Shown piece by piece: positions 35,523 through 45,894 of a DNA stretch of 45,894 nt (its first letter is position 1; each line of letters begins with the position of its first letter). The notes beneath the pieces are model-generated. The model saw nothing but the letters and a program-made list of their open reading frames with translations, did no database searches and was not told the DNA's origin. This DNA is from Entophlyctis helioformis (taxonomy: Eukaryota > Chytridiomycota > Chytridiomycetes > Chytridiales > Chytriomycetaceae): the NCBI GenBank assembly GCA_025526915.1, contig JAHLKH010000199.1, positions 1 to 45,894 on the forward strand, given 5' to 3'. The position numbers and the translations under genes were made by a program.

Positions 35523-37189
35523 CTAGAGCGCGAGCCACGCGTCTCTTTTTCTAAAGTACTCTGCCAGCCGCATGGATGCGTAGTCGAGGTAGTCAAAGTC
35601 GAGATCCGAGATTTCCGCCTGCACTAGCGCCCAGATGGCCCAGAAGAAATGCGCGGCCAGCGAGAACTTGAGCGTCTCGCGGTAGATCTGGTCGAGCTCC
35701 TCGGCGGTGGGAGGCGTATCCGTGACCGACATGGAGGTGAGGTATGTGTTTAGCCAAGTTTTTTGCTGCTCTTCGGAAGGATAGAGGGACCAGTCGCAGT
35801 CGAATCCGGCCCATTCGCAAAAGTGGTTGCCAATGTCAAAGCCGCGGTACGAATAGCAGCCGTACTCGTAGTCGATAAAGTTGACAGCGTCCAAGTCTGG
35901 GGCATACACAATGTTTCCGGACAGCAGGTCGCAGTGGCAGCTGACAATCGGCGAGTTGAGCGCCTCGAGGTGGCTTTGCAGCTGCGTCAGTTCGCTCCGC
36001 AGCTTGTTGACGGTGATCCCAGAGTTGCGGAACTTTTCGGCCTTGTTGTCTCGAGAGTAGATCTTGGGCACTGTCAGGCACAGCCGCACGCAGGCAGAGA
36101 CGTCGCTCGTTAGTCTCGAGAGCCGCCGATCCGACTGCGCCAATGACGATGCACATTCAGCCGTGCACGCACCGCCAAAGTGCGCGAGGTGGATGCTCGT
36201 CGAGGCAAGCCCAGCCAACGTGGTGCAGACGTACCAGCATCAAGCCATTTCCACAACGTCTGGAACAGACGGGGCACGCGCGGCACAGGCAGCGTCACTT
36301 GGTGCCAGCTGGCGAGGTGCTTTGCAACCAGCTGCGACTTGTGGGGATCAGACATGTCTATCGAGGCGTATCCACCAGCGTCAGTCTCAGCCAGCACCCC
36401 GAGCCAAAAACAGCCACAAAACAGCCAGACCGGCGCACACATGGCGAGGGTTGGCGCACCTGCAACGGTAAACACCTGGCCTGGGGTGAATCCATAGACG
36501 ATGCCGTTCTCGAAGCGGCCATACAGCCTGGGCGACAGCTCACGCTGCGACAGAGCAATCATGTTCTGGAGAGTGCACAGGTAGCGGCGGCGTTGGCGGC
36601 GGCGGCGTTGGCATGGAGTGCGACGTCGTATGCGACAAATCCAAGAGACGAGTCAGTCCAGGTGCGCTGGAGCAGAGGCGCAGCCATGGCTGCATGGCTG
36701 CATGACTGCATGACTGCATGGCTGCATGGCTGCATGGCTGTATGGCTGCATGACTGCAAAGCACACAGGCGGCCAAAGCCACTGCGCAGGACTCACCACC
36801 AGCTCCTGGTCTCTGTCAATGAGGACGCCCGAGCCCTTGCCGTACGTGCGCACGAGCACCGACAGGCCCGACGGCGTGTGGTCGCAGCGCACGAGCTTGT
36901 TGGTGATGCCGTTGGTGCATTGCACCAGCTTGCATTCGGTGTCGACGTTCCAGTCGGGGAAGAAGGCCTCGATGACGACGGCGACGCCCGTCATGAGGTC
37001 GTCGTGGTCGACCTGCAGCAGCAGGAACGGCAGCAGGTCGAGGTCGAGTTTCAAGTCTGACGGCACCATGATGGGCGACAGGAACGGCGTGAGCAGCGGC
37101 GTCGGCGGCCGCGACGACACGGACTGGCGGCGCTCCGCCGACGGCATCGTTGAGCTGACAGACAGCGAGTGGTCCTTGAAGTCGGGCAT
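35523..37189 (-). CDS. Ethanolamine/choline kinase
   Basis: Exons 37189-36797, 36565-36460, 36357-36235 and 36070-35523 give 389 residues. Typical kinase parts are LVQCTNGITNKLVRC (nucleotide loop), SPRLYGRFENGIVYGFTPGQ, the catalytic Brenner motif SCHCDLLSGNIVY (D255, N260) and FIDYEYGCYSYRGFDIGNHF (D274 binds metal). The choline-kinase motif continues to CEWAG. The enzyme phosphorylates ethanolamine (and perhaps choline), the first step of the Kennedy pathway for phosphatidylethanolamine. The GRFENGIVYGF segment is closer to ethanolamine kinases. The N-terminal 50 residues are Ser/Pro-rich, and the ATG at 37189 is the first in frame. The second position of the Brenner motif is Cys where most members have Asn or Asp. 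Confidence 0.93.
36686..36757. repeat. 8-bp minisatellite in an intron of the ethanolamine kinase gene
   Basis: Nine tandem units of ATGGCTGC with ATGACTGC and ATGGCTGT variants, inside the first intron (36566-36796). No function is apparent. Confidence 0.85.
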
Positions 37190-37256
37190 GGCTGATGTCG
37201 TTTGAGGGGCAAAAAAATGGGCCGAATTCGCCGCCACAACAGAAAACTTTATAATC

Positions 37257-40200
37257 TCAGTCCAGATCGGTCATAAGTGAGTCAGGGCCTGCGGGCAGGC
37301 GGCTGGGCGAGCATGTGCCAGAGGGCTCCGCCGTGCAATCCTCTGCTGCGGGCGCGTAGGGATCCGGACACTCGGGGCGGTTGAGCCCCAGGATGGTTTC
37401 CAGGTAGATGGCCGTCACGTCTGCCCGACGCGTGTGCATCGGGTAGTTGGCAGACCGGTCCTCGGTGCCTGGACCCCGCGGAGCAGACGACGCAGAAAAC
37501 GAGGGTGGCGGGCTGCCCGCGTCGTAGTCGCCGCCCATGCCGTCTGGCCCTGCAGCGCCTCTGTGCGGCTTGCCTGAGCCCGACAACACCAGAAGGCCCT
37601 GCTGTGCTGCCTTGTGCTGCTGCTCTTTGCGGCGGTGCTCGCGGACGGCGCGGCAGCACAGCCGCAGCGTCTCAATGTAGTCGGCCTGGCTCATGCTGCG
37701 CGCTGGAAGGAAAATGGGGTAGCCGTCAATGCGGCGGTACATCTCGTGAATACGGACGTGCCACTTGTGCAGTGTGTCCCAGTCGCCAAGGATAATGTAG
37801 TTGAGGCAGATGCCGAACCATGCCTCGAGAATCAGCGGATGGTAGGTGCCGTACGTCACCTTGGCCTTGGGGCCAGGCGTCAGAGGCGAGGTGCTGTTTG
37901 ATGCCGACGATCCATCACCGCGGTCATTGGACGAGCCACTGGTTGTCGCCTTGCTTGAACGCATGTTGATCGTTTTGGACACCGCAGACGAGGACGAGTT
38001 GGCAAGCGTGCTCAGAGTAAGGGTGCGGCTCTTGCTGGTGGTTGCCGCCGCGGCAGGGCTGGCAGACAATTGGACCTTTGTGCAAGGCTCTGTCTCACTG
38101 CTACTCTCGTCGCTTTGCTTGTCGCGAACATCGTCCTCATCGTCATCGACGCTGGAGGCGTCCTCGCCGACCTGGATGCTCAGGGTCGATGAGACTGGAG
38201 TTGTCGCATCAAGCTCTGTGGCAGTTGCCGCTGGAAGGATCGCCTTGGCCTGTGCACCAGTCATGCCGGCAGCAGTTTCACCGCGACGAACGCCAACATT
38301 GACAGACTTGGGTGGCTTGCTCTGGGAGTCTGCTATGGAGTCAGAGTCGGTGGGATCGGATGACGACGATTCGCCGTTCTTGTTGCTTTTCAGAGACTCT
38401 TCGTAGCTGTCGCCATACGACGTGTAGAACAGGGACTCGTCCTTGAGCATGGCCTCGAGAAACTCGGGCAGAGTCGTTGGGGTAGCGACGAGGAATGGCG
38501 GCGTGCAGGATGGCTTCAAGTTGGAATTCGCGCCAGCAGCCGCAGCCGGCGGGGCCGTCAAGGGAGGCTGCGGAGAGCCCGGCTTGGCGTTAAAGTCAAA
38601 CGGCTCCCACGAACCCTGCTGGAAATAGGACAGAAACTGGGCATAGTCGCGAATCGACTTGCGTGCCAGAATGCGGGCCTGCCGGGAGATGGGCTCAAAC
38701 GCATCAGCAAGCGGCTGCAAGTCGGTGCAGATCTTGCGCACAGATCCAAATGTAGGGGAGCTGCGCGTTGCTTCGCCAGGCCCAGCTTCGTACGGATGGC
38801 GGCGTCGTGCATAGGGATTTGACGGCTGTTGAGGATGCGCTTGCGGTTGCTGCTGGGCTGGCTGCAGAGATTGGATGGCCGCAGTGGACTGGCTGCGAAT
38901 TGGAGGCGTGGTTGCTGATGCAGCCACGGGTTTGCCGGCTTCGGGAGCAGGCATCGCATTCAGCATGCCTGGTGCAACAGCAGATGCACTGCTAGTAATC
39001 GGCTCGGCTGCTGTTGCGGCCAACGCGGACGCGGTGTGTTTAGATCGTCCGGCGGGATTGGCTGGTGCTTTGTTGCTGCTGGTCGCTACATCCGCCTCTG
39101 TATCCGAATCTTGGTCTCCCTGTCTGGATGCAGCAGCGGCAGCGGCGGCGGCGGTGGCGGCGGCGGCGGCAGCAGCAGCCGCTTTGGCCTTTCTTTTCTT
39201 CCTGTACTTCTTGGTGGCAGTTGTGGAGGGTGATGCTGCTGCTGCTGCTGCTGCGGTGGTGGCGGCGGCGGCGGCAGCAGCGTTGGCCGACTGCTGCCTC
39301 CTTTGCTGCTGTTCGGTTGCGGCACGAGTTTCGACAAAGTTGAACACGATGTCGTCCAGCAGTCGGACGGCATACTGGTGATAGCACGCGCCGCGCAAAA
39401 AGTAAAGTTGCGCCTCACTGCCCTCCTCGCTTTCCTCAAACGGCGTTGGTCCGCGGTTCTTGCGTTGCTCGGTTGCTGCCAACAGAAGCGGATTCTGGCG
39501 CGTAATGAGCATCTGGCGAAGGAGCATGTGCTGCTGCTGTACATGAAGAGGCTGGCGGTTCAGCTGCATACGCTGCTGTTGCCGCAGCTGCTCCAGCTGC
39601 CCCTTGGTCAGCTCCGAGTCGTCGGCCACGAACTGGCCGTCGGCGGCCACCTTGACCGTCATGCGCTTCTGGGTCTTTTTTCGCTGCTTGACAAGAGCGA
39701 TGGCGGTCTTGAAGTCGCGAAGCGATGCGACAAAATCTTCCTTGAAGCAGTTGGCCATGGCGCGAGTGCGGTAGTATTCTGCGCATGCGGGGAACTTTTC
39801 AATGACCTGATCCAAGCGCGAGGTATCCATGGACGAGGCGAGCTGACGCGATGGGATCCGTTCGTGAAAGTACAAGACATACATGGCGTGCATGTTGGTG
39901 GGGTTCTTTTTGAGGACCTGTTTGTGCCAGTGCGATTTCAGCAAGGTGAGCACTGTGACAGCATGATGGCGGCTGTACCGCGCCAGCAGACACGAGGAAA
40001 TGACCAAGACCGACAGAATATTCATCCACCTTGTATGCTACGTCGTCAAGCGCGCTTGTACATTGCATGGCAACAACGCAGGTTGCCACCTCGTCGATCA
40101 TGTACGAGCGAGCCATTTTGGCCACGGCCTGCTCCAAGGCGCGATGCTGGCGAAGCGCATTGATATGGGCAGATGTGTGGCCAGATCCGTGCCCGCCATG

Positions 40201-40458
40201 GAACCCATACGACTGGTTGTTGGGGCCAGACGCCTTGACGACCAGATCCGTTGCGTCGTCCATGAGCCTGCGCACAGTCACCAGGTTGCGGAAAACAACG
40301 TGATCGAGCGGACCCGGACGGTTTGCGGGCGGCGTCAGGTTGAGGTTGAAGAGCGACGACAGGACTTCGACGGGAAGCGACAGCCAAGCGCCGTGGTAGC
40401 TGGCAATGTAAGGACTGCACAGCAACATGAATGCCGTGGTGGCCCGATTGGCAGCCAT
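37257..40458 (-). CDS. Large helical-repeat-like protein of unknown function, fungal type
   Basis: Two exons, 40458-40011 and 39952-37257, give 1047 residues. The N-terminal 300 residues look conserved and helical: SLPVEVLSSLFNLNL, then RQHRALEQAVAKMARSYMID, NPTNMHAMYVLYFHERIPSR and AEYYRTRAMANCFKEDFVAS. The last resembles a TPR-like pair of helices. After that come long Ala runs, Gln- and Ser-rich linkers and acidic patches. A second conserved block near residue 810 (YGTYHPLILEAWFGICLNYI) also looks TPR-like. It resembles a protein family I recall from filamentous fungi, but I cannot name it. GCN-type codon repeats encode the Ala tracts, so length may vary between strains. The splice junction (VDEYSV joined to VLTLLK) is inferred. 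Confidence 0.7.
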
Positions 40459-40588
40459 GATGACGACGAGCGAGCGAGCGAGAGAGTGTGAGTAGAGCCG
40501 ATCATGGGCAAGACAGGCGAGGGGCAGGAGAGCGGCAGACGAGGGGCAGGAGAGAGAGAGAGAGAGCATCCAAGAGCATTCGATCGTA

Positions 40589-40900
40589 CTAGTGCTTGTT
40601 GCGGCCAATGAAAATGACTTCGTCGCACTGGGCGGCCAAGGGCGACGCTTCAGCTGATCCAGGCAGCGGCTTCTTGGGCTCTGCGTCCTTGCCAATGTGT
40701 GCCTTGGCGGGCACGGCGCGGAGCAGCAGCGCCTCTTCTTCGGCGGTGAGCGAGCCTGTGTCCGAGTCTGTGCCGGCGCTCTCGCTGGCAAGCGCCGCGA
40801 CGGACGGCCATGCAGACGTGCCCGCCGACGCCGTTGCCGACGCCGTTGCCGACGCTGGTGCCGACGCTCGAGCGGACTTGCGGCTGTCCTTTGAAACCAT
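40589..40900 (-). CDS. Small hypothetical protein
   Basis: An open frame of 103 residues begins at the ATG at 40900. It is Ser/Ala-rich for about 45 residues, then acidic (SAGTDSDTGSLTAEEEALL), and ends in PLAAQCDEVIFIGRNKH. No domain is recognised. It sits between the start of the 1047-residue gene and the stop of the serine palmitoyltransferase subunit gene, all on the minus strand, with about 100 bases on each side. The tidy spacing favours a real gene, but a six-base repeat accounts for part of the frame, so it could be spurious. Confidence 0.4.
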   Translation of the reverse strand: MVSKDSRKSARASAPASATASATASAGTSAWPSVAALASESAGTDSDTGSLTAEEEALLLRAVPAKAHIGKDAEPKKPLPGSAEASPLAAQCDEVIFIGRNKH

Positions 40901-41004
40901 TGGTTGAACCGGCAATTTGCAGCCGTTCCCAAATCCGTTGAGGGGGCAGCTGTGAGGCAAGTGGCAAGTGGCAAGAGAGGCAGGGTTTATTGGGTCTGGG
41001 CAGC

Positions 41005-41311
41005 TCATTCAAAGTAGTATTGCGACTTGGCCACCACGTACGACGTGTACGACGGCAGCCAGCGGTAGCATGTGTAGACAAAGAACAGCGAGAACAGCAG
41101 CACAATCGAGTCTGTCGGCAGGTGGCATGGTGGTTAGTGCAAGCCGCTCGGCCCATGCAGGCGGCCCGTGCAGGTGGTCCGTGCAGATGGCCCGTGCAGG
41201 CGGCAGCGTCTACGTACTGAATGCCGTCTTCTCCCACGGCTCGAGCATGTACAGGCCGAGCGTGAGCTCGTACTTGTACACCCACAGCTTGACCCTCTTG
41301 ACCAGAGACAT
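41005..41311 (-). CDS. Small subunit of serine palmitoyltransferase (ssSPT-like)
   Basis: Two short exons, 41311-41218 and 41111-41005, encode only 66 residues. The protein starts MSLVKRVKLWVYKYELTL, then GLYMLEPWEKTAFNSIVLLL, with a membrane span, and ends SYVVAKSQYYFE. The YMLEPWExTxFNS core followed by one hydrophobic segment is the signature of human SPTSSA/SPTSSB. These bind the LCB1-LCB2 dimer in the ER membrane, raise its activity and influence acyl-CoA choice in the first step of sphingolipid synthesis. The intron (41217-41112, 106 bases) splits the Asn codon of FNS. It is divergent from the CCDC124 gene, with a 217-base shared upstream region. Confidence 0.88.
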
Positions 41312-41414
41312 TGTGTTTTGGTGTTGGTGTTGGTGTTGGTGGTGCCGTAAAGCCCCGAGTAAAGCCAATTTTTGGCCTTTGTTTCACCGTGAGTCGTCAA
41401 CATCAGGTTGCACT

Positions 41415-41492
41415 GACCTGCCGTGCCGACCTGCCGTGCTGACCTGCATTGCTGACCTGCCGTTCTGACCCGCCGTGCTGACCCGCCGTGCG
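41415..41492. repeat. Six 13-bp tandem repeats in a divergent promoter region
   Basis: Six units of the form GACCTGCCGTGCT, with point changes, fill much of the space between the ssSPT gene (minus, ATG 41311) and the CCDC124 gene (plus, ATG 41529). They may be a simple minisatellite or a set of protein-binding sites. Confidence 0.7.
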
Positions 41493-41528
41493 ATTGCTGG
41501 ACAGAAGAGTCTGCAGACCGTCGAGAAG

Positions 41529-42653
41529 ATGCCCCCCAAGAAGAACCCAAGGCATGTCCAGACAGCCAGATGGCCAGCCTTGCCTTGGTTTATTGGCAGA
41601 GCGAATGGACAGCTGACGCCTTTGGCCATCAGAGCCGCTGCCATGGACAAGAAGGCGGCTGCGGAAGCCGAGAAGCAGGCGGCCAAGAAGGCCGAGCACG
41701 AGGCCAAGGTGGCAGACAGCTGGAAGTCTGGCTCAAAGGACACTTCCAAGCAGGAGCAGGAGAACCAGAAGCGAGTGAGTCGTCGGCCTGTCCCTCTGCG
41801 CCTCTCTCTCTCTCTGTGATTCTCTGTGATCTCCGAGGTTTCGAGTGACTCTGTTGTGTTGGCTGACGAGTGGCGGCCTTGAACAGCTTGAGCTGCTTGC
41901 GAAAAAGGCAGAGAGGTACGGGTTGCCGATCGGAGAGTGCCGGCCAGACTGCCTGTCAGACTGCATTGTGCTGACACTCGTGTGTGTGCACGACAGAGAG
42001 GCCCTGCTTGCTGCCGAAGAGGCCGCGATTGGCGGCAAGGCCACCAAGGGCGACAAGAAGGGCGGAGGCAGCTCATCTGGCGCTTCTCGTCCTGGCCGCA
42101 TCGACGACTTTCTGGGCGGCCTTGGCGCTGGACAGGGCCAGAACGTCGAGTCCTACGCGGCATCTGGCTTGGACGGCGCGCTTGAGCTGCTGAGCCTTGC
42201 CTCCAAGGGATCGGCCTCCAACTCGGACACGCTCGACAGACATCCCGAGAGACGACTCAAGAGCGCGTATGCCGCCTTTGAGGAGCGTGAAATGCCCATC
42301 CTCAAGGTATATTGCTGCATGCCGCATTCTTATTCTGCGGTTGCCAAGCACATCTGGCAAGCACTGACCCATGTTGATGCATGGTCACGCAGAGCGAAAA
42401 CCCTGGCCTGCGTCTTAGCCAGCTCAAGCAGCAGCTGCAGAAGATGTGGAAGAAGTCTCCCGAGAACCCCTTGGTGAGTCTCTTTTGTCCCCAGTTGCTG
42501 CAGGCCAATGCATCTGCGTGCTTACCATGAATCGTGTGCAAATGCATCCGACAGAACCAAGTGAACGTGGCGTATGATGCAACTCGCGAGGATGTCAAGG
42601 AGATCATCAATGCCAAGCGCGAGGAGGATCTCCAAAAGTTCCAGACCAAGTAA
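41529..42653 (+). CDS. CCDC124: CCDC124 homologue (ribosome-associated coiled-coil protein)
   Basis: Six exons, 41529-41551, 41633-41774, 41887-41915, 41997-42306, 42393-42473 and 42555-42653, give 227 residues. The N-terminus is a highly charged Lys/Ala/Glu coiled coil. The C-terminal half carries the family core: DRHPERRLKSAYAAFEE, then EMPILKSENPGLRLSQLKQQ and MWKKSPENPLNQ, as in human CCDC124 (DRHPERRMRAAFTAFEE and ENPNMRLSQLKQ). CCDC124 binds idle ribosomes and helps their recovery; it has also been placed at the midbody. The protein has about 30 residues beyond the usual NPMNQ end. The first intron begins with GC instead of GT. Confidence 0.92.
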
Positions 42654-42847
42654 TCATACATATCTTTCCTTGCCATCGGCCTGTCATTGGCCTGTCATTG
42701 GCTTGCCATCTCGGATGGAAGCGCCATGGCTTGATCACACCGTCTTTACCACAGTGTTTGCATACAATTAAAGCCCCGACACTGTTCATCAGTATCACCG
42801 ACCATCCTTGCCTACAAACCACGACTCTGATCTGGCCAGCCGCATAC

Positions 42848-44264
42848 ATGCACCTCGTCGCGTACATATCCGGACATGGTAGGATGAAGCGAGCTGGGCA
42901 TGCCTTGCCCCAAGGTTGCCGAGACTGCACCATGCTTACTGGTCGAACGACTTGCTGACATGGATGCAGGGCTTGGCCATGCCACGTAAGGAGGCTTGCA
43001 TGCAGCATAGACGTCGTCTGCGCAGGTTCGCTGCGACTGTCGACGTGCTGCTGACAGAAACCTCTGTCCGGGCAAAGCCGCACCTATCCTGTTATGCGAG
43101 AGCTGCTTGAGCAGGGCCACAAGGTGACCATTGTGTCCAACGCCCCGCCGTTTGTCTTTGCAGACCTTGTCGCCGACTTTGGCTGCGAACGCTGCCTTGT
43201 GAGATCCAGCCCTGCCATCGACCCGAGCGTTGTTCAGAGTGATGCCATCACGATCGACGTTGGGCGGACATTTGCTGGACTGGCCACGTTCCTGGCAACA
43301 TCAGAGGAAACTGCCGCCAACGAGTGCGTTTGGTTACAGAGCCAAGCCGCCGACCTGGTGTATCTTGACGCTCCGCCGCTGCCTGCACGCGTAGCCAAGG
43401 TGAGATGGCTACATCCGGCGTGAACCGACCAGATCCGCATGCCACCACCCGCGCGAGTGTAGAGTCTAACGTGCATTGCAACGCAATCAGCTGGCTGGTG
43501 TTCCGAGCGTGATTGTGTCCAACTTTACGTTTGACCACATTCTGGAGATGATCGACGGTGCAGACATGCACGTTGTTGATTCGTTCCGCGACATGTACCG
43601 GGCTGCAACGTCGGTGATCAAGCTGCCTGGCGATGTCGGCATGGATCGCTGGAAGACAGCCGATGGAATGCACTTTGAAGATGCACCTCTCGTTGCGCGT
43701 GTTTGTCGCAACGCGCGGCCGGTTGTCCGTCAACAGCTGGATCTGCCCCAGGACGCTTGCTGCCTGCTGATCACGTTTGGCGGCTTCGGCATCAGCACAC
43801 GAAGCGCAGCGGTACTAGATGCAGCGACGGTGCTGCCAGACGGCTGGTTTGGAATACTTGTCGCAGACCCCAACCTGAGGTGCACACCTGCAGACCGGTT
43901 TCGGATCATCGACCATCACACTGTGTATATGCCAGACATTATCAACGCATCCGACGTGGTTCTCGGCAAGCTGGGCTATGGCACCTGCTCCGAGGTCGTT
44001 GCGCATCACGTCCCGCTGCTCTTTGTGAGTCGCCCCAACTTTGTCGAGGAGGATGGCCTTCGTGACCGGCTGATGAACCCGTTCGGCGCGATGCTCGAGC
44101 TGGCAGTTGGCGAGTTTGATCGCGGCAAATGGGCGCCGTCTGTGCTTGCTGCGTATGCTCTGCGACAGCATCGGCCGAGTCCGGTCGATCATGCGGCGCA
44201 GACACCGCTCAGTGGGGCCCGGATGGTAGCTAGTCGGCTGGTAGAGATGTCGAAGAAGTTTTAA
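42848..44264 (+). CDS. GT-B glycosyltransferase (MGT/UGT-like)
   Basis: Exons 42848-42878, 42970-42985, 43078-43399 and 43491-44264 give 380 residues. Joining the first three restores a classic N-terminal loop, MHLVAYISGHGLGHATRTYP, then VMRELLEQGHKVTIVSNAPPF. A 16-base microexon supplies GLGHA. The C-terminal half has a donor-site region (LLITFGGFGIS, then VYMPDIINASDVVLGKLGYG and TCSEVVAHHVPLLFVSRPNF). This pattern occurs in MurG/UGT-like enzymes and in the glycosyltransferase half of plant L-arabinokinase; no GHMP kinase domain follows here. The donor and acceptor sugars cannot be told. Overall length is normal for the fold. No membrane span is evident, so it is probably cytosolic. Confidence 0.85.
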
Positions 44265-45894
44265 AGCCAAGGCGAGGGGGGGGTAATTGATTTCGTTCCC
44301 ATAGAAAACCTTGCGCCGGCACCTGATTGGCCGGCTGGTTTGCCTCGAATTTTGTTCAATTTGGCATCCAATTTCCAATCGTTTTGAATCCAATTTCATA
44401 TTCTTGTCCGAATTCCCCAGTCACTCTGAGCGGCCTGCAGTCGATGCCTTCTGAAGTCGTGGTCGCTTTGGCGCTTGCTTGTGGACTGCTGAGCCTGTCC
44501 AAGGGGCAGCAGCTGTCTGCGTGTTGGTAATGTCACGAAGAACTGTCCTGCCATTGCCTGTTGCAGCTGTTGGCCTTCTGCGTCCAGTCGGCGCACTTGT
44601 GTCTGCTGCTGGGGCGGCCAGCTGCAATGTCCGAACGACCGACGTCACAGGCGACACAGACGCACTGGCAGCAGCTGCTGCTGCTCTCTTCCACTTGCTT
44701 GACGCTCTTTGGCGGCTGGCTGTTGGCGTGGCAGCTACAGCAACGGTTGGGTGTCCATGCTCGCCCGCAAGGTACTTGTCGTCGTCGAGATTGTCAAGGC
44801 ACACAGTGTCAACAGAGTCGCAACTGTTGACAGCCATCGCACAAGAGGCAGACGAGCTCACCAACAAGGACATGGATGGATCACTCGGCGTATCGTTGAG
44901 CTGCCGCGTATCGTCGAGCTGCTGTAAGGCATCGCGCTTGGCTTGGTCTGACTTTGAGAACTGTCGAGGCGATACACACAGAATGCCTGCAGCAATTCTG
45001 CTCACTCATGTCAACCTCTGTCCTGGCTGCCTTTGTGTAGACAGCAAGGTCACAGCGACGAGTGTCTTTGCAACAGCCAGCAGCGCAGATGATCAGCAAG
45101 TCTTGCATTCAAGGCACGATGCCGTCGCACCCCGTCATCCACAGCCAACAGCCACGCCCACCTGGCTTGTCAGCATGCCCGCGAATGCAATGACGAGCAG
45201 CATGCACAGTCTTGGTCAACAACAAAGGGCTGATCGACTGCAGGCTGCAAAGAACAAGTCGTCCCAGACCTGCTGGCGACTGAAGTCAACAGCATCCAAA
45301 GTCGGCAATGAAGACACTGTGCCCAAGGAGAAACTCGCCTTGCACCATCATCACAAGAAAGTGCGACACATTTGTGAGATCTGGGATGACTACTCGGTCA
45401 AAGATTGGAGGATTGTCATGGTGTTGGTTGGCAATCTCTGTTCCAAAGAGCCAGATAGCGATATGGCGCATCTCAGTACTGCTCAGAGCACAAAGGAGGG
45501 CTGGGCATCAGGCTGGAGGTATTCACACGGATGAGATCTAGCAATTCCATGCGCACTTGGTGATTCCAACTGCGGCATGGACCCTATGAACAAGGCTGGA
45601 TGGGCAACCAGTGCTGTGGCTGCCATGCCAGCATCCAACCGCCGTTGAGCATCAATGTGAGGAGACGGAAGGACTGCGGTTGGATGCACAAGATATTCAT
45701 TGTCAGACCAGTATCAGAGACAGGCAGGGGAGATGGAGGGTACCTGCGGTTGGATGCACAAGACGACAGCTGGGGCAAGTCTGGTGCATCGACCGCTGGC
45801 AGAAGGCGCGTTCCAATAATGCCCATGCAGCCATTGGCACGCGGCATCAGTGCACAATGAGAGACACATTGCAGCTCGTTACAGCCCCCCTTGA
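44265..45894 (-). other. Right-edge region with an unidentified minus-strand open frame (44421-45005)
   Basis: The best candidate is a minus-strand frame from the ATG at 45005 to a stop at 44421 (194 residues). It is Ala/Ser/Thr-rich, has an acidic patch (CLDNLDDDKYLAGEHGHP) and includes GRTVLRDITN, a string like the conserved DITN box of mitotic cyclins, though here near the C-terminus. More minus-strand pieces upstream (about 45690-45480 and 45471-45290) read like protein in other frames and could be earlier exons. I could not join them with confidence. A long overlapping plus-strand frame at 44479-45534 is probably its shadow. No domain is recognised. Confidence 0.3.
45674..45763. repeat. 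Two 20-bp direct repeats 70 bp apart
   Basis: CTGCGGTTGGATGCACAAGA occurs at 45674-45693 and 45744-45763. On the minus strand each copy ends in CCGCAG, and the distal copy is followed by GTACCC, so the space between them has intron-like ends. The joined frame meets a stop, however. Confidence 0.8.

Noticed and set aside
44479..45534. 351-codon plus-strand frame at the right edge
   Set aside because: Low-complexity content and frequent Cys/Ser/Thr suggest a shadow; the minus strand looks at least as likely, so neither is given as a firm gene.

Overview
The window looks like nuclear DNA of a zoosporic (flagellated) fungus, most likely a chytrid. Genes are close together on both strands, and most are split by introns of about 50-100 bases with GT-AG ends. 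Fungal signs are a Bfr1-type polysome coiled-coil protein, a HUT1-type nucleotide-sugar transporter and a glyoxylate-cycle malate synthase ending in the peroxisomal signal SKL. Flagellar signs are a complete delta-tubulin and a UBXN11-like SEP/UBX protein. All gene names rest on reading motifs and splice sites by eye; no search was run.

Layout. 1-1426: 5' part of a Bfr1 homologue (minus). 1427-2753: no recognised gene. 2754-6261: first copy of a 3.5-kb segment that returns almost unchanged at 12507-16015. Each copy carries a TATA box and a 706-residue membrane protein of unknown function built from internal repeats. 6262-9158: no recognised gene. 9159-9960: OB-fold protein of the SOSS-B/hSSB type whose N-terminus appears to be missing. 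10034-10321: C-terminal exon of a Fanzor/TnpB-type RNA-guided nuclease; a second copy lies at 22179-22466. 10479-12394: delta-tubulin. 16109-19044: glutamate carboxypeptidase II-like M28 peptidase. 19276-20501: SCAMP. 22779-25472: malate synthase.

25652-27570 is a coiled-coil protein and 27942-30063 a PIAS/Siz SUMO E3 ligase. Both have a pair of CAC/GTG E-boxes just upstream. 30312-31580 is the SLC35B1/HUT1 transporter, 31627-33701 the UBXN11-like gene and 33742-35304 a TraB-like protein. 35523-37189 is ethanolamine/choline kinase, 37257-40458 a 1047-residue protein of unknown function, 41005-41311 the small subunit of serine palmitoyltransferase, 41529-42653 a CCDC124 homologue and 42848-44264 a GT-B glycosyltransferase. 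The right edge holds an unidentified open frame.

Most genes are ordinary housekeeping functions: sphingolipid and phospholipid synthesis, secretory traffic, ribosome-associated factors, SUMO transfer, flagellum and glyoxylate cycle. The accessory part is the left 22 kb, where the two Fanzor remnants and the duplicated 3.5-kb gene segment sit among ORF-poor DNA.
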